Counted from the stretch's first letter, positions 1 through 8,622 are shown. The stretch: DNA of 64,000 bases from Actinomycetota bacterium (GCA_016717115.1 JADKGE010000002.1:62001-126000), one strand, 5' to 3'. Translations and numbers: made by a program. The notes: generated by a model from the letters alone, not told the origin.

Positions 1-108
1 TCCGGGCACGACCTGCACGAGCTCCCAGCCGTCGGCGCCCCACGTGTCGAGGATCTGCTTGGTGGCGTGCACGAGGAGCGGGACGGTGACGTACTCCCAG
101 GTGGTCAT
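1..108 (-). CDS. DUF4177-like protein, N-terminal part (cut by window edge)
   Basis: The reverse strand from an ATG at 106-108 runs open to the window edge and encodes 36 residues beginning MTTWEYVTVPLLVHA, followed by a DGWELVQVVPG stretch. The pattern of WEY near the start and a later GWELV is that of small DUF4177 proteins, whose function is unknown. It is transcribed away from the ArsA-like pair. In Mycobacterium tuberculosis a small protein of this kind (Rv3678A) sits next to the homologous ATPase pair, which supports the identification. The C-terminus lies outside the window, so length cannot be judged. Confidence 0.7.
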   Translation of the reverse strand, partial: MTTWEYVTVPLLVHATKQILDTWGADGWELVQVVPG

Positions 109-150
109 GGGCCGACCCTAGCCCGTCCGGCCTAGGCGCCCACATCGGAA

Positions 151-156
151 TAGGCT
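151..156 (+). promoter_or_regulatory. -10 element TAGGCT, leaderless start of the first ArsA-like gene
   Basis: TAGGCT fits the actinobacterial TAnnnT consensus. Its last base is 7 nt before the ATG at 163, so transcription would begin on the start codon. No Shine-Dalgarno precedes that ATG, which fits. Confidence 0.55.
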
Positions 157-162
157 GAATGG

Positions 163-1197
163 ATGACCTCCTCGGCGATGCCCACACCGGACGCCGCCGT
201 CACGTCAGGCGCCTCAGCGAGCTGGCCCGAGGTGAACCTTCACGTGGTCTCCGGCAAGGGCGGCACCGGCAAGACCACCGTCGCGGCCGCGCTGGCCCTC
301 GAGCTGGCCCGTCACGGCCGCCGCACGCTTCTCGTCGAGGTGGAAGGGCGCCAGGGAATCGCCCAGCTGTTCGACACCCCACCATTGCCCTACGAGGAGC
401 GCAAGGTCGCGGTGGCACCGGGCGGCGGCGAGGTGTACGCCCTCGCCATCGACGCGCAGGACGCGCTGCTGGACTACCTCGAGAGCTTCTACAACCTGCG
501 GCGGGCCGGTTCGGCGCTGCGTCGGATGGGGGCCGTCGACTTCGTCACCACGATCGCTCCCGGACTTCGCGACGTGCTCCTGACCGGCAAGGCCATCGAA
601 GTCGTGCGCCGCAAGGAGAAGCACGCGTCCGATGCCTACGACGCGGTCATCCTCGACGCGCCGCCCACCGGTCGCATCACGAAGTTCCTCAACGTGAACT
701 CGGAGATGTCCGGACTCGCCAAGGCCGGACCGATCCACAAGCACGCCGACCTCGTCATGAGCGTGATCGCCTCCCCGCAGACCGCCGTCCACATCGTCAC
801 GCTGCTGGAGGAGATGCCGGTTCAGGAGACCATCGACGGCATCGCCGACCTGCGGGACAACTCGCTGCCCGTGGGCGGTGTCATTGTCAACATGACCCGG
901 CCTCCGGTGCTGACCGACCGCGAGCTGGCGATGGCTGCCAAGGGGACTCTGCCGCCCGCCGCCATCCGCTCGTCGCTCGAACGGGCCGGCCTGGCGGCGC
1001 ACGAGAACGAGATCCTGCCGGCGCTCATGCGCGAGGCATCCGACCATTCCCAGCGGGTCGCGCTCGAGCGGCGCGAGATGACGCGCATCGAGGAGCTGGG
1101 GCTGCCCACCGCGGTGCTTCCCCTCCTGGCCGACGGGGTAGACCTCGGCGGGCTCTACGAACTGGCCGAGCTCCTCGGCGAGGCGGGGCTGCGATGA
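163..1197 (+). CDS. ArsA/GET3-like ATPase, first of a tandem pair
   Basis: A 344-residue P-loop ATPase of the ArsA/anion-transporting family. The deviant Walker A GKGGTGKT is at residues 31-38, and a DAPPTGR segment resembles the family's Switch II/Walker B region. The start is fixed by a TAGGCT -10 element 7 nt upstream. Its stop overlaps the start of the next ATPase (ATGA), so the two are co-translated and probably form a heterodimer, like the Rv3679-Rv3680 pair of mycobacteria, which occupies the same position beside whiB4. The substrate is unknown. No arsenic resistance genes are nearby, so the name describes the fold only. Confidence 0.88.
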   Translation: MTSSAMPTPDAAVTSGASASWPEVNLHVVSGKGGTGKTTVAAALALELARHGRRTLLVEVEGRQGIAQLFDTPPLPYEERKVAVAPGGGEVYALAIDAQDALLDYLESFYNLRRAGSALRRMGAVDFVTTIAPGLRDVLLTGKAIEVVRRKEKHASDAYDAVILDAPPTGRITKFLNVNSEMSGLAKAGPIHKHADLVMSVIASPQTAVHIVTLLEEMPVQETIDGIADLRDNSLPVGGVIVNMTRPPVLTDRELAMAAKGTLPPAAIRSSLERAGLAAHENEILPALMREASDHSQRVALERREMTRIEELGLPTAVLPLLADGVDLGGLYELAELLGEAGLR

Positions 1198-2387
1198 AGC
1201 CGTCCACGTTCGCGAAGGCACCGAGCCTGGAGATCGACGACATCCTCGGCAATCTCGACCTCCACATCATCGTCTGCACCGGTGCGGGCGGCGTCGGGAA
1301 GACCACGACCGCGGCCGCGCTCGGCCTTCGGGCCGCGGAGATGGGCCGTGATGTCTGCGTCCTGACGATCGACCCTGCGAAGCGCCTGGCTCAGGCCATG
1401 GGCCTGTCCTCGCTGGACAACACACCACGTCAGGTGCCGGGGGTGTGCGCGCCCGACGGCTCCGGCTCGCTGTTCGCGATGATGCTGGACATGAAGCGCA
1501 CCTTCGACGAGGTCGTCGAGGGTCATGCCGACCCGGAGCGCGCGCAGCAGATCCTCAACAACCCCTTCTACCAGACCCTGTCGTCCTCCTTCGCCGGCAC
1601 GCAGGAGTACATGGCGATGGAGAAGCTCGGCCAGTTGCGTGTGCGCGCGATGGACGAGGGAACGTGGGACCTCATCGTCGTCGACACACCGCCGTCACGC
1701 AGTGCGCTGGACTTCCTCGATGCCCCGGCACGACTCGGCTCGTTCCTCGATGGCCGCTTCATCCGCATCCTCACCGCCCCCGCGCGGGGCGCAGGCAAGG
1801 GGCTGGGCCGGCTGGCCGCCATGGGCTTCGGCCTGTTCACGAACGTGCTCAGCAAGATCCTCGGCGCGCAGGTGCTCACCGACGTCGGTACCTTCGTGGC
1901 CGCCATCGACACCACGTTCGGCGGATTCCGGGAGCGGGCGGACGAGACCTATGCGCTGCTCAAGGACTCCGGCACGCTCTTCGTGGTCGTGGCTGCACCC
2001 GAGCGAGACGCCCTGCGCGAGGCCGCGTACTTCGTCGAACGCCTGCGCACCGACGGCATGCCGCTCGCCGGTCTCGTCCTGAACCGGGTGCAGGCCGTCG
2101 ACGATCCCGACCTCACGAGCGAGCAGGCGGCGGCGGGTGCCCAGACGCTCACGGAGTTGGCCGGGGACGGCAGCGACGCGGCCGCCAAGGAGGCCCGGCT
2201 GACCGCAGCCCTGCTGACCTTGCACGCACAGCGGATGAGCCTCGCAGCGCGCCAGAAGCACCTTGCGGATCGATTCACGGCGGCGCACCCGGGGGTGCCC
2301 GTGAGCGCGGTACCTGCGCTCGCGGAGGACGTGCACGACCTCGAGGGCCTGCGCACGGTGGGGACGCTGCTAGCTGGCTCTCTCTGA
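1194..2387 (+). CDS. ArsA/GET3-like ATPase, second of the tandem pair
   Basis: 397 residues starting at the ATG that overlaps the stop of the first ATPase (ATGA, 1194-1197). The P-loop GAGGVGKT is at residues 30-37, followed by a DPAKRLAQAMG segment and VDTPPSRSALDF, typical of ArsA/GET3 ATPases. It is longer than its partner and has its own nucleotide site. The frame stays open about 1 kb upstream, but that stretch is only a shadow of the first gene. Its last 18 nt overlap the convergent whiB4-like gene. Likely role: partner in a two-subunit ATPase complex of unknown cargo. Confidence 0.88.
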   Translation: MKPSTFAKAPSLEIDDILGNLDLHIIVCTGAGGVGKTTTAAALGLRAAEMGRDVCVLTIDPAKRLAQAMGLSSLDNTPRQVPGVCAPDGSGSLFAMMLDMKRTFDEVVEGHADPERAQQILNNPFYQTLSSSFAGTQEYMAMEKLGQLRVRAMDEGTWDLIVVDTPPSRSALDFLDAPARLGSFLDGRFIRILTAPARGAGKGLGRLAAMGFGLFTNVLSKILGAQVLTDVGTFVAAIDTTFGGFRERADETYALLKDSGTLFVVVAAPERDALREAAYFVERLRTDGMPLAGLVLNRVQAVDDPDLTSEQAAAGAQTLTELAGDGSDAAAKEARLTAALLTLHAQRMSLAARQKHLADRFTAAHPGVPVSAVPALAEDVHDLEGLRTVGTLLAGSL

Positions 2388-2696
2388 CGTTCCGGTCAGG
2401 ATGCGCTGGCGCTCGTACTCGTCCTGCGCGGTCTGGAGCAGATGCCGCCACGACGTGACGTTCGGGCGGCGGCGCAGCAGGGCGCGACGTTCGCGCTCGG
2501 TCATTCCGCCCCAGACACCGAACTCGACGCGATTGTCGAGAGCGTCGGCCAGGCACTCGGTGCGCACGGTGCAGCCCACGCAGATGGCCTTGGCTCTGTT
2601 CTGGGCGGCGCCCTGGACGAACAGGGAATCCGGATCGGTCGTGCGGCATGCAGCCTGGGTGGCCCAATCGGTGTCAAACGTCATGCTGGTGTACAC
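2370..2696 (-). CDS. whiB4: WhiB-family iron-sulfur regulator, WhiB4-like
   Basis: A 108-residue Wbl protein. The four cluster cysteines are C17, C39, C42 and C48, followed by the family signature FGVWGGMTERERRALLRRRP. Wbl proteins bind a redox- and NO-sensitive [4Fe-4S] cluster. The GTG at 2696 is preferred because a GAGG lies 6 nt upstream; an ATG at 2684 is the alternative. The assignment to WhiB4 rests mainly on position: convergent with two ArsA-like ATPases and divergent from a class A PBP, exactly as Rv3681c lies between Rv3679-80 and ponA2. The 3' end overlaps the ATPase gene by 18 nt. Confidence 0.85.
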   Translation of the reverse strand: MYTSMTFDTDWATQAACRTTDPDSLFVQGAAQNRAKAICVGCTVRTECLADALDNRVEFGVWGGMTERERRALLRRRPNVTSWRHLLQTAQDEYERQRILTGTSERAS

Positions 2697-2750
2697 CCCT
2701 CACCTCGTCACGTGTCGCCGGACGCTACGCCCTCACGATACCGGCTGAAA

Positions 2751-2788
2751 GGCTATATAGAACTAGGCGAACATAGTTATATTGAGCC
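2751..2788. promoter_or_regulatory. AT-rich imperfect palindrome between whiB4 and ponA2
   Basis: A strikingly AT-rich stretch begins GGCTATATAG and ends TATATTGAGCC, so its arms are near inverted copies. It lies in the divergent whiB4/ponA2 intergenic region and contains several possible -10 hexamers. A regulator or sigma-factor site is plausible but unproven. Confidence 0.3.
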
Positions 2789-2860
2789 TAATTGCGGACA
2801 ATTCGCCCCGACTCCTCCCTCGAGCGGGCTCGGCTGTACCGCGAGGGGAACCGGGCGGCT

Positions 2861-2866
2861 TACCCT
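2861..2866 (+). promoter_or_regulatory. -10 element TACCCT before ponA2
   Basis: TACCCT ends 10 nt before the ATG at 2876, implying a leader of only a few nucleotides. This supports 2876 over the upstream in-frame ATG at 2792. Confidence 0.4.
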
Positions 2867-2875
2867 GATCGTCTG

Positions 2876-5161
2876 ATGAGCATGCACCTACCGCCGGGAG
2901 ACCGGCCAGGGCCGATCGGAATCCTGCTCCGCATCGGCGGTATCGCCGTGACCGCCGTCATCGCCGGACTCCTCGTCGGACTCATGTTCATGCCCTTCGT
3001 GGGGGGCATGGGCGTGGTGACGCGCGACGTCGTCAAGAGCTTCGAGAACCTCCCCGACTCCCTCAGCACCCCGCCCTTGCCGCAGCGGTCTCTCATCCTC
3101 GCGTCCGATGGATCCATCCTCGCTTCGCTGTATTACCAGAACCGGGTCGAGGTGCCGCTGTCCAGCATCTCTCCCCTCATGCGACAGGCGACAGTGGCGA
3201 TCGAGGACTCCCGGTTCCTCGACCACCACGGAGTCGACCTACGCGGCGTGATCCGAACGGTGGCCACCAACGCCAGCGCTGGCGGCATCCAGCAGGGCAG
3301 CTCGACGTTGACGATGCAGTACGTCAAGAACGTGCTGGTCAACCAGGCGACCAACGCCGAGGAGCTCGATGCCGCGCGGGGTGACAGTGCCACCCGAAAG
3401 CTCCGCGAGGTCCGGTACGCCCTGGGCCTGGAGAAGATCTTCAGCAAGGGGGACATCCTCGAGCGCTACCTCAACATCGCCTACTTCGGTGCGGGCGCGT
3501 ACGGCGTCGAGGCGGCCGCCCGACGCTACTTCTCCAAGCCCGCCGCGGATCTCACCCTCGCCGAGGCAGCCACGCTCGCCGGCATCGTGCAGCAGCCCAC
3601 CGCCTACGACCCGCTCCGCAACCCCGAGCTCAGCACGACGCGTCGCAACGTCGTGCTGCGACGCATGGCCGAACTCGGGTACATCTCCCCGAACGAGGCC
3701 GATCGCGCCGCCCTGACCCCCATGACGAGCCTGCTCAATCCGTCCCTCACCACGAACGGATGCACGTCGTCCTACGCGCCCTACTTCTGCGACTACGTCG
3801 TGCAGACCATCCGCGCCGACGCCGCCTTCGGTGCGACTCCGCAGGAGCGCGAGGCCTTCCTGCGCCGCGGCGGCTACACCATCCGCACGACGCTCGACCC
3901 CAAGGCGCAGAGCGCTGCCTTCGACTCGGCCACCAACGCGATTCCCACCAACGATCCGAGCCGCCGCGCGGCAGCCATCTCGATGGTGCAGCCGGGCACC
4001 GGCAACGTCCTCGCGATGGCCCAGAATCGCGAGTGGGGCACGCAAGGCCGGGGGAAGACCACCTACAACTACAACGTCGGCACCGACATGGGTGGCACCA
4101 TCGGCATGCAGGCGGGCTCGACGTTCAAGGTGTTCGCGCTGGCCGCCGCGCTCGAGGCCGGCATCTCACCGTTCGAGTACATCCCGGCCTACAGCCCGAA
4201 GACCTTCGAGAACTTCAAGAACTGCACCACGGGCAAGAAGTACGAGCCCGTGACGATCCGCAACTCGACGACGTCGGGAACGCTCGACATGGCGCGCGCG
4301 ACCGCCTACTCGACCAACACGTACTTCATGACGATCGAGGAGCGCACGGGCATTTGCCGACCCGCGGAGATCGCCGAGTCGATGGGGGTGACCCTCGGCA
4401 ACGGTGATCCCCTCCTGCGCGTACCCACGCTGACCCTCGGCACCATGGAGGTCACGCCGCTGGCGATGGCCAACGCCTATGCGACCTTCGCGGCGCATGG
4501 CACCTACTGCAAGCCCGTGGTCATCCTCGACATCGTCGACCGCGACGGCGTGAAGCTGCCCGTACCGGACGGCGACTGCAAGCGCGTGATCAAGCGGGAG
4601 ATCGCCGACACGGTGACCGTCATGCTGAACGGCGTTGTCGACGGGACGATCCCGGGCCGCACCGGGCAGGCGATGTCACTGGAGGAGCGCCAGGTCGCAG
4701 GGAAGACCGGCACGACCAACGACTCGGCCGCCGTCTGGTTCGCCGGCTACACGCCGCAGCTGGCCGCCGCCGTGTGGGTGGGCGATCCCCGCGGCGGCTA
4801 CGCGCATCCGATGAAGGCCGTCACCATCAAGGGCACCTACTACGCGCAGGTGTTCGGCGGCACCCTGCCCGGACCGATCTGGCACGACGCCATGGAGGCC
4901 ACCCTCGCCGGCACCGAGCCCGAGCCCTTCGTCATCAAGAGCAAGTACGGGCTGACGACCAAGGATCCGACGACTTACGTGTACGTGCCGCCGCCGGCGC
5001 CCTCGTCGTCGAGCCCGAAGCCCTTGGAGCCGCCGACCTTCGAGAACGTGGCGCCCGGCACCGACCAGCCGGCGGATCCACCGGCCGACCAGGCGCCGCC
5101 GGCCGAACCCGCCCCCGCGCCTGAGCCGGCCCCCGCCACCGGTCCGCCCACCTCCGGCTGA
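2876..5161 (+). CDS. ponA2: Class A penicillin-binding protein (bifunctional peptidoglycan synthase)
   Basis: 761 residues. A short cytoplasmic tail and one membrane anchor (about residues 18-45) precede a GT51 glycosyltransferase domain with catalytic glutamate E110 in EDSRFLDHHG. The transpeptidase domain carries STFK with Ser415, STN at 479-481 and KTGT from 610. A proline/alanine-rich tail follows; I see no clear PASTA domain, unlike mycobacterial PonA2. The enzyme polymerises glycan strands and cross-links peptides outside the membrane. Start 2876 is chosen from the nearby -10 element; 2792 would add 28 unrelated residues. Position beside whiB4 and upstream of a metallophosphoesterase matches the mycobacterial ponA2 locus. 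Confidence 0.92.
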   Translation: MSMHLPPGDRPGPIGILLRIGGIAVTAVIAGLLVGLMFMPFVGGMGVVTRDVVKSFENLPDSLSTPPLPQRSLILASDGSILASLYYQNRVEVPLSSISPLMRQATVAIEDSRFLDHHGVDLRGVIRTVATNASAGGIQQGSSTLTMQYVKNVLVNQATNAEELDAARGDSATRKLREVRYALGLEKIFSKGDILERYLNIAYFGAGAYGVEAAARRYFSKPAADLTLAEAATLAGIVQQPTAYDPLRNPELSTTRRNVVLRRMAELGYISPNEADRAALTPMTSLLNPSLTTNGCTSSYAPYFCDYVVQTIRADAAFGATPQEREAFLRRGGYTIRTTLDPKAQSAAFDSATNAIPTNDPSRRAAAISMVQPGTGNVLAMAQNREWGTQGRGKTTYNYNVGTDMGGTIGMQAGSTFKVFALAAALEAGISPFEYIPAYSPKTFENFKNCTTGKKYEPVTIRNSTTSGTLDMARATAYSTNTYFMTIEERTGICRPAEIAESMGVTLGNGDPLLRVPTLTLGTMEVTPLAMANAYATFAAHGTYCKPVVILDIVDRDGVKLPVPDGDCKRVIKREIADTVTVMLNGVVDGTIPGRTGQAMSLEERQVAGKTGTTNDSAAVWFAGYTPQLAAAVWVGDPRGGYAHPMKAVTIKGTYYAQVFGGTLPGPIWHDAMEATLAGTEPEPFVIKSKYGLTTKDPTTYVYVPPPAPSSSSPKPLEPPTFENVAPGTDQPADPPADQAPPAEPAPAPEPAPATGPPTSG

Positions 5162-5168
5162 GGCGCCG

Positions 5169-5633
5169 CTACATCCCTAGAGCGGCCCGGACGAGGCCCG
5201 CCACCACGGCGCCGTCGGCCCGCCCCTTCACCTGGGGTTGCACCAGCTTCATCACGGCTCCCATCGCCTGGCCGCCGGTGGCCCCCGTCAGCGCTGCCTC
5301 GGCCACCGCCGCGTCGACGATGGCCTGTACGTCGTCCGGTGACAGGGGCTGCGGCAGGTAGCGCGCGATCACCGCGAGCTCGTCTCGCTCGCGGGTGGCC
5401 AGTTCCGGCCGGTCGGCAGCGTCATACGCCTCGGCGGACTCACGGCGCTTCTTCGCCTCGCGGCCGAGCACCGTCATGACGTCCTCGTCGGTCAGCTCTC
5501 GGGCCTGCTTTCCGGAGACCTCCTCGTTGGTGACCGCCGTCAGGACCATGCGGATGGTCGCCGCCGTCACCTCGTCGCGGCCCTTGATCGCGGTCGTGAG
5601 GTCGGCCTTCAGCTGGTCCTTCAGTGCGCTCAT
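5169..5633 (-). CDS. GatB/YqeY domain protein
   Basis: 154 residues starting MSALKDQLKADLT, from an ATG preceded by GGGAGG. The sequence, with AATIRMVLTAVTNEE, RELTDEDVMTVLGREAKKR and YLPQPLSPDDV, is the stand-alone YqeY form of the GatB tail domain. In GatCAB amidotransferase that tail contacts tRNA; for free YqeY proteins the role is unsettled. It is divergent from the metallophosphoesterase with 40 nt between the starts, and its stop is 7 nt from the convergent end of ponA2. The open frame extends upstream to 5675, but the Shine-Dalgarno and family length favour 5633. Confidence 0.85.
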   Translation of the reverse strand: MSALKDQLKADLTTAIKGRDEVTAATIRMVLTAVTNEEVSGKQARELTDEDVMTVLGREAKKRRESAEAYDAADRPELATRERDELAVIARYLPQPLSPDDVQAIVDAAVAEAALTGATGGQAMGAVMKLVQPQVKGRADGAVVAGLVRAALGM

Positions 5634-5673
5634 GTCGTCATCCTCCCACCGGGCGTGTGCGACCATGGGTGCC

Positions 5674-6561
5674 ATGCGTCCTCCCGTTGCCGCCGCGCTA
5701 GGCGTCGTCGCGGCGGGTGCGGCCGGACTGGCCTACGCCCGCTGGGAGACGCAGGCCTTCACGCTGCGACGGGTCACGGTGCCCGTGCTGCCCGACGGCC
5801 AGCCGCCGATGCGGATCCTGCACCTGTCCGACCTGCATCTGGTGCCGGGGCAGCGCAGGAAGCAGGATTGGGTGCGCTCCCTTCGAGACCTGCGCCCCGA
5901 TGCCGTCGTCGTCACCGGCGACTTCATGTCGCACATGGACGCGGTGCCGCACGTACTCGACACCCTCGACCCGCTGTTCGACGTTCCGGGCGCGTTCGTC
6001 CTGGGTAGCAACGACTACTACGCACCCAAGCCGCTCAATCCGGCCCGCTACCTGCAGGGTCCCTCGCAGGTCGAGCCGCTGCGCAGGCCGATGCTGCCGT
6101 GGGGCGACCTCGTCGACGGACTGACCACCAACGGCTGGCTCGACCTGGGCAACGCCCGCGCGACCATGAAGATCGACGGCCGCGAGGTCGATGTCCGCGG
6201 CGTCGACGACCCGCACATCAGTCGCGACCACTACGACGAGGTGGCCGGTCCCTTCGACGCCGACGCCGACCTCACCTTGGGGGTCACGCACGCCCCCTAC
6301 CTGCGAGTGCTCGACGCCATGGCCGCGGACGGGGCCGACCTCGTCCTCGCCGGGCACACGCACGGCGGGCAGCTGTGCGTGCCGGGCGTCGGCGCTCTGG
6401 TCACGAACTGCGACCTCCCACGCAAGCAGGCGAAGGGGCTGTCCAGCCACGGCGGATCGGCGCTACACGTGTCGGCCGGCCTGGGCACCTCGCCCTACGC
6501 GCCGGTGCGGTTCGCCTGTCGACCCGAGGCCACGCTGCTGACCCTCGTCGCCCGGGCCTAG
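5674..6561 (+). CDS. Metallophosphoesterase, membrane-anchored type
   Basis: 295 residues with an N-terminal hydrophobic segment (about residues 3-18), then the calcineurin-like signature: LHLSDLH, VVTGDF, GSND, THAPY and GHTHGG. These supply the two-metal site. The family hydrolyses phosphoesters; the closest characterised position is Rv3683, the gene after ponA2 in M. tuberculosis. The ATG at 5674 is chosen because related proteins begin with a similar short hydrophobic leader; 5665 is an alternative. Its stop shares the bases CTAG with the stop of the convergent ACC deaminase gene. Confidence 0.86.
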   Translation: MRPPVAAALGVVAAGAAGLAYARWETQAFTLRRVTVPVLPDGQPPMRILHLSDLHLVPGQRRKQDWVRSLRDLRPDAVVVTGDFMSHMDAVPHVLDTLDPLFDVPGAFVLGSNDYYAPKPLNPARYLQGPSQVEPLRRPMLPWGDLVDGLTTNGWLDLGNARATMKIDGREVDVRGVDDPHISRDHYDEVAGPFDADADLTLGVTHAPYLRVLDAMAADGADLVLAGHTHGGQLCVPGVGALVTNCDLPRKQAKGLSSHGGSALHVSAGLGTSPYAPVRFACRPEATLLTLVARA

Positions 6562-7568
6562 GCGCGGAACAGGGCACTGTAGGCGTTGATCGCCGGCTGG
6601 CCGCCGAGGTGTGCGTAGAGAACGGTGCTGTCCTTGGGGATCTCCCCACTGGTCACCAGATCGACGAGGCCGGCCATCGACTTGCCCTCGTACACGGGGT
6701 CGATGATCATGCCTTCCAGGCTGCCGGTGAGGCGGATGGCGTCGAGGGTCGATGAGACCGGGATCCCGTAGTAGTCGCCCGCCCAGCCCTCCAGCACGGT
6801 GATCTCGTCATCGCGCAGGTCCCGGCCGAGGTCGATGAGCTCAGCGGTGTTCCGGGCGATTCGGGCCACCTGGTCGCGGGTCGCGTCGATCTTGGCGGAC
6901 GCGTCGATGCCGATGACACGACGTGGACGGTCCTGCCCGGCGAAGCCGGCGATCATGCCCGCGTGGGTGCTGCCCGTGACGCTGCACACCACGATCGTGT
7001 CGAAGAAGATGCCCATGTCCTTCTCCTGCTGCTGCACCTCGTAGGCCCAGTTGGCGAAGCCGAGTCCGCCCAGCCGATGGTCCGATGCGCCCGCAGGGAT
7101 GCCGTACGGCCTGCCCCCCCGGGCGCGAACGTCGTCGAGGGCCTGATTCCAGCTGTCGCGGAAGCCGATGTCGAACCCCGACGGGTCGAGCCGCACCTCC
7201 GCGCCCATGATGCGCGACAGCATGATGTTGCCGACGCGATCGTTGACGGCGTCGGGCCAGTTCACCCACGCCTCCTGCACCAGGACGGCCTTGAGTCCGA
7301 GCTTCGCGGCGACGGCCGCTACCTGACGCGTGTGGTTCGACTGCACTCCCCCGATGGACACCAGCGTGTCCGCGCCCTGCGCCAGGGCATCGGGCACGAT
7401 GTACTCGAGCTTGCGCGTCTTGTTCCCGCCGAAGGCCAGGCCGCTGTTGCAGTCCTCCCGCTTGGCCCAGATCTGCGCCCCGCCGAGGTGCTCGCTGAGT
7501 CGTGGCAGGGGATGGACGGGGCTGGGGCCGAATATGAGCGGATAGCGGGGGAAATCCTCGAGTGACAT
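6558..7568 (-). CDS. acdS: 1-aminocyclopropane-1-carboxylate deaminase
   Basis: 336 residues, the usual ACC deaminase length, starting at an ATG with GGAG upstream. The PLP lysine is K50 in FGGNKTRKLEY, and S77 lies in GGVQSNHT. The two residues reported to separate ACC deaminase from D-cysteine desulfhydrase, Glu295 and Leu322 in the Pseudomonas enzyme, are present as E294 (PVYEGKSM) and L321 (YAHLGG). The enzyme opens ACC to 2-oxobutyrate and ammonia. In plant-associated bacteria it lowers plant ethylene; here it may simply use ACC as nitrogen source. It appears monocistronic. Confidence 0.92.
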   Translation of the reverse strand: MSLEDFPRYPLIFGPSPVHPLPRLSEHLGGAQIWAKREDCNSGLAFGGNKTRKLEYIVPDALAQGADTLVSIGGVQSNHTRQVAAVAAKLGLKAVLVQEAWVNWPDAVNDRVGNIMLSRIMGAEVRLDPSGFDIGFRDSWNQALDDVRARGGRPYGIPAGASDHRLGGLGFANWAYEVQQQEKDMGIFFDTIVVCSVTGSTHAGMIAGFAGQDRPRRVIGIDASAKIDATRDQVARIARNTAELIDLGRDLRDDEITVLEGWAGDYYGIPVSSTLDAIRLTGSLEGMIIDPVYEGKSMAGLVDLVTSGEIPKDSTVLYAHLGGQPAINAYSALFRA

Positions 7569-7711
7569 CGTGTGCCTCCACGGGCATGCAGCGGGCCTGA
7601 GGACCCGGCGCCCCAGAGGACCGACTGTAACGATCGAGACCCAGCCAGCGGGGCGGCAATCCCCCGGCGGCGTGAACCGGCACCGACCTCCGTTAGACTC
7701 CGCAAGGCCCT

Positions 7712-7785
<74 letters not shown>

Positions 7786-7791
7786 CGCATG

Positions 7792-7820
7792 GTCGGGGGC
7801 CGATGTCATCGGCCCCCGAC
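7792..7820 (+). terminator. Hairpin terminator after tRNA-Pro
   Basis: Two complementary 14-nt arms (7792-7805 and 7807-7820), very GC-rich, are followed by CTCGTTTCC. Position directly after the tRNA suggests transcription termination. Confidence 0.7.
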
Positions 7821-7842
7821 CTCGTTTCCGTCAGGAGCCCAA

Positions 7843-8622
7843 GTGGACGATCGCCGCCCGAAGAGGGCAGATCTCGGCCCAGTGACCCGTGCCTACGTGA
7901 CGGACATGGGCTGGCGCTCGGTCAACCTCCATACCCACATCTCCCTGGTGAACCGCTACGTCTATGTCGAGGTCCCCAAGGCGGGCTGCGGCACCATGAA
8001 GGCCACCCTCGGCGGCATGGAGGCTGCACGGATGGGGCCGGCGATGGTGGCGCGCGTCCAGGAGAACCCACACGACCGGATGAAGGCCACGCCGTTCGTC
8101 AAGCCCTTCCAGCTCCCGCCGGCGATGCTCGAGGACGTCTTCACGTCGGCCGACTTCCGGCGCTTCGCCGTCGTTCGCGACCCGGCCTCGAGGCTGCTGT
8201 CGGGCTATATCGAGAAGATCGGGCAGGGCCTGAAGCAGAGCGCACCCATCGTCGCCGCGATCAAGGATTCCACCGGAGTCGACATCGCTCCCGCGGACAT
8301 CACCCTCGACCAGTTCCTCGACGTCGTCACCGCCCAGCCGTCGCGCGACCAGGATCCGCACTGGCGCCGTCAGGCCGACCACCTCGGCATCGGCATTATC
8401 GAGTACGACGACGTCGTTCACCTCGAGAGCCTCGATGCCTCCTGGCCGCGCATCGGCGAGCTCACCAGGACCCCCGACCTCCAGGAGCAGTTCTTCTGCC
8501 GCAACTCGACAGGGGCGCGAACGAAGATCGCCGACTACTACACCCCCAGGCTCCTCGAGCGGGTCGCCGAGACCTACGCCCGCGACTACGCGGAGTTCGA
8601 CTACCCGCTCCCCACCCGTTGA
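7843..8622 (+). CDS. Sulfotransferase family protein (carbohydrate type)
   Basis: 259 residues. VEVPKAGCGTMK (43-53) matches the 5'-phosphosulfate loop and FAVVRDPASRLLSGY (108-122) the 3'-phosphate site of PAPS-dependent sulfotransferases of the carbohydrate (Sulfotransfer_2) type. The likely reaction is transfer of sulfate from PAPS to a sugar or lipid hydroxyl. The GTG at 7843 has AGGAG 6 nt upstream; the longer ATG start at 7789 would lie in the tRNA terminator. No PAPS-making genes or glycosyltransferases flank it, so the acceptor is unknown. It sits alone between tRNA-Pro and a long palindrome, a setting that could reflect acquisition. Confidence 0.78.
   Translation: MDDRRPKRADLGPVTRAYVTDMGWRSVNLHTHISLVNRYVYVEVPKAGCGTMKATLGGMEAARMGPAMVARVQENPHDRMKATPFVKPFQLPPAMLEDVFTSADFRRFAVVRDPASRLLSGYIEKIGQGLKQSAPIVAAIKDSTGVDIAPADITLDQFLDVVTAQPSRDQDPHWRRQADHLGIGIIEYDDVVHLESLDASWPRIGELTRTPDLQEQFFCRNSTGARTKIADYYTPRLLERVAETYARDYAEFDYPLPTR

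Noticed and set aside
159..2387. A 742-codon open frame that includes the second ArsA-like ATPase
   Set aside because: The first ~345 codons are low-complexity Arg/Ala/Gly typical of an off-frame shadow in GC-rich DNA; the first ArsA-like gene occupies that region in another frame.
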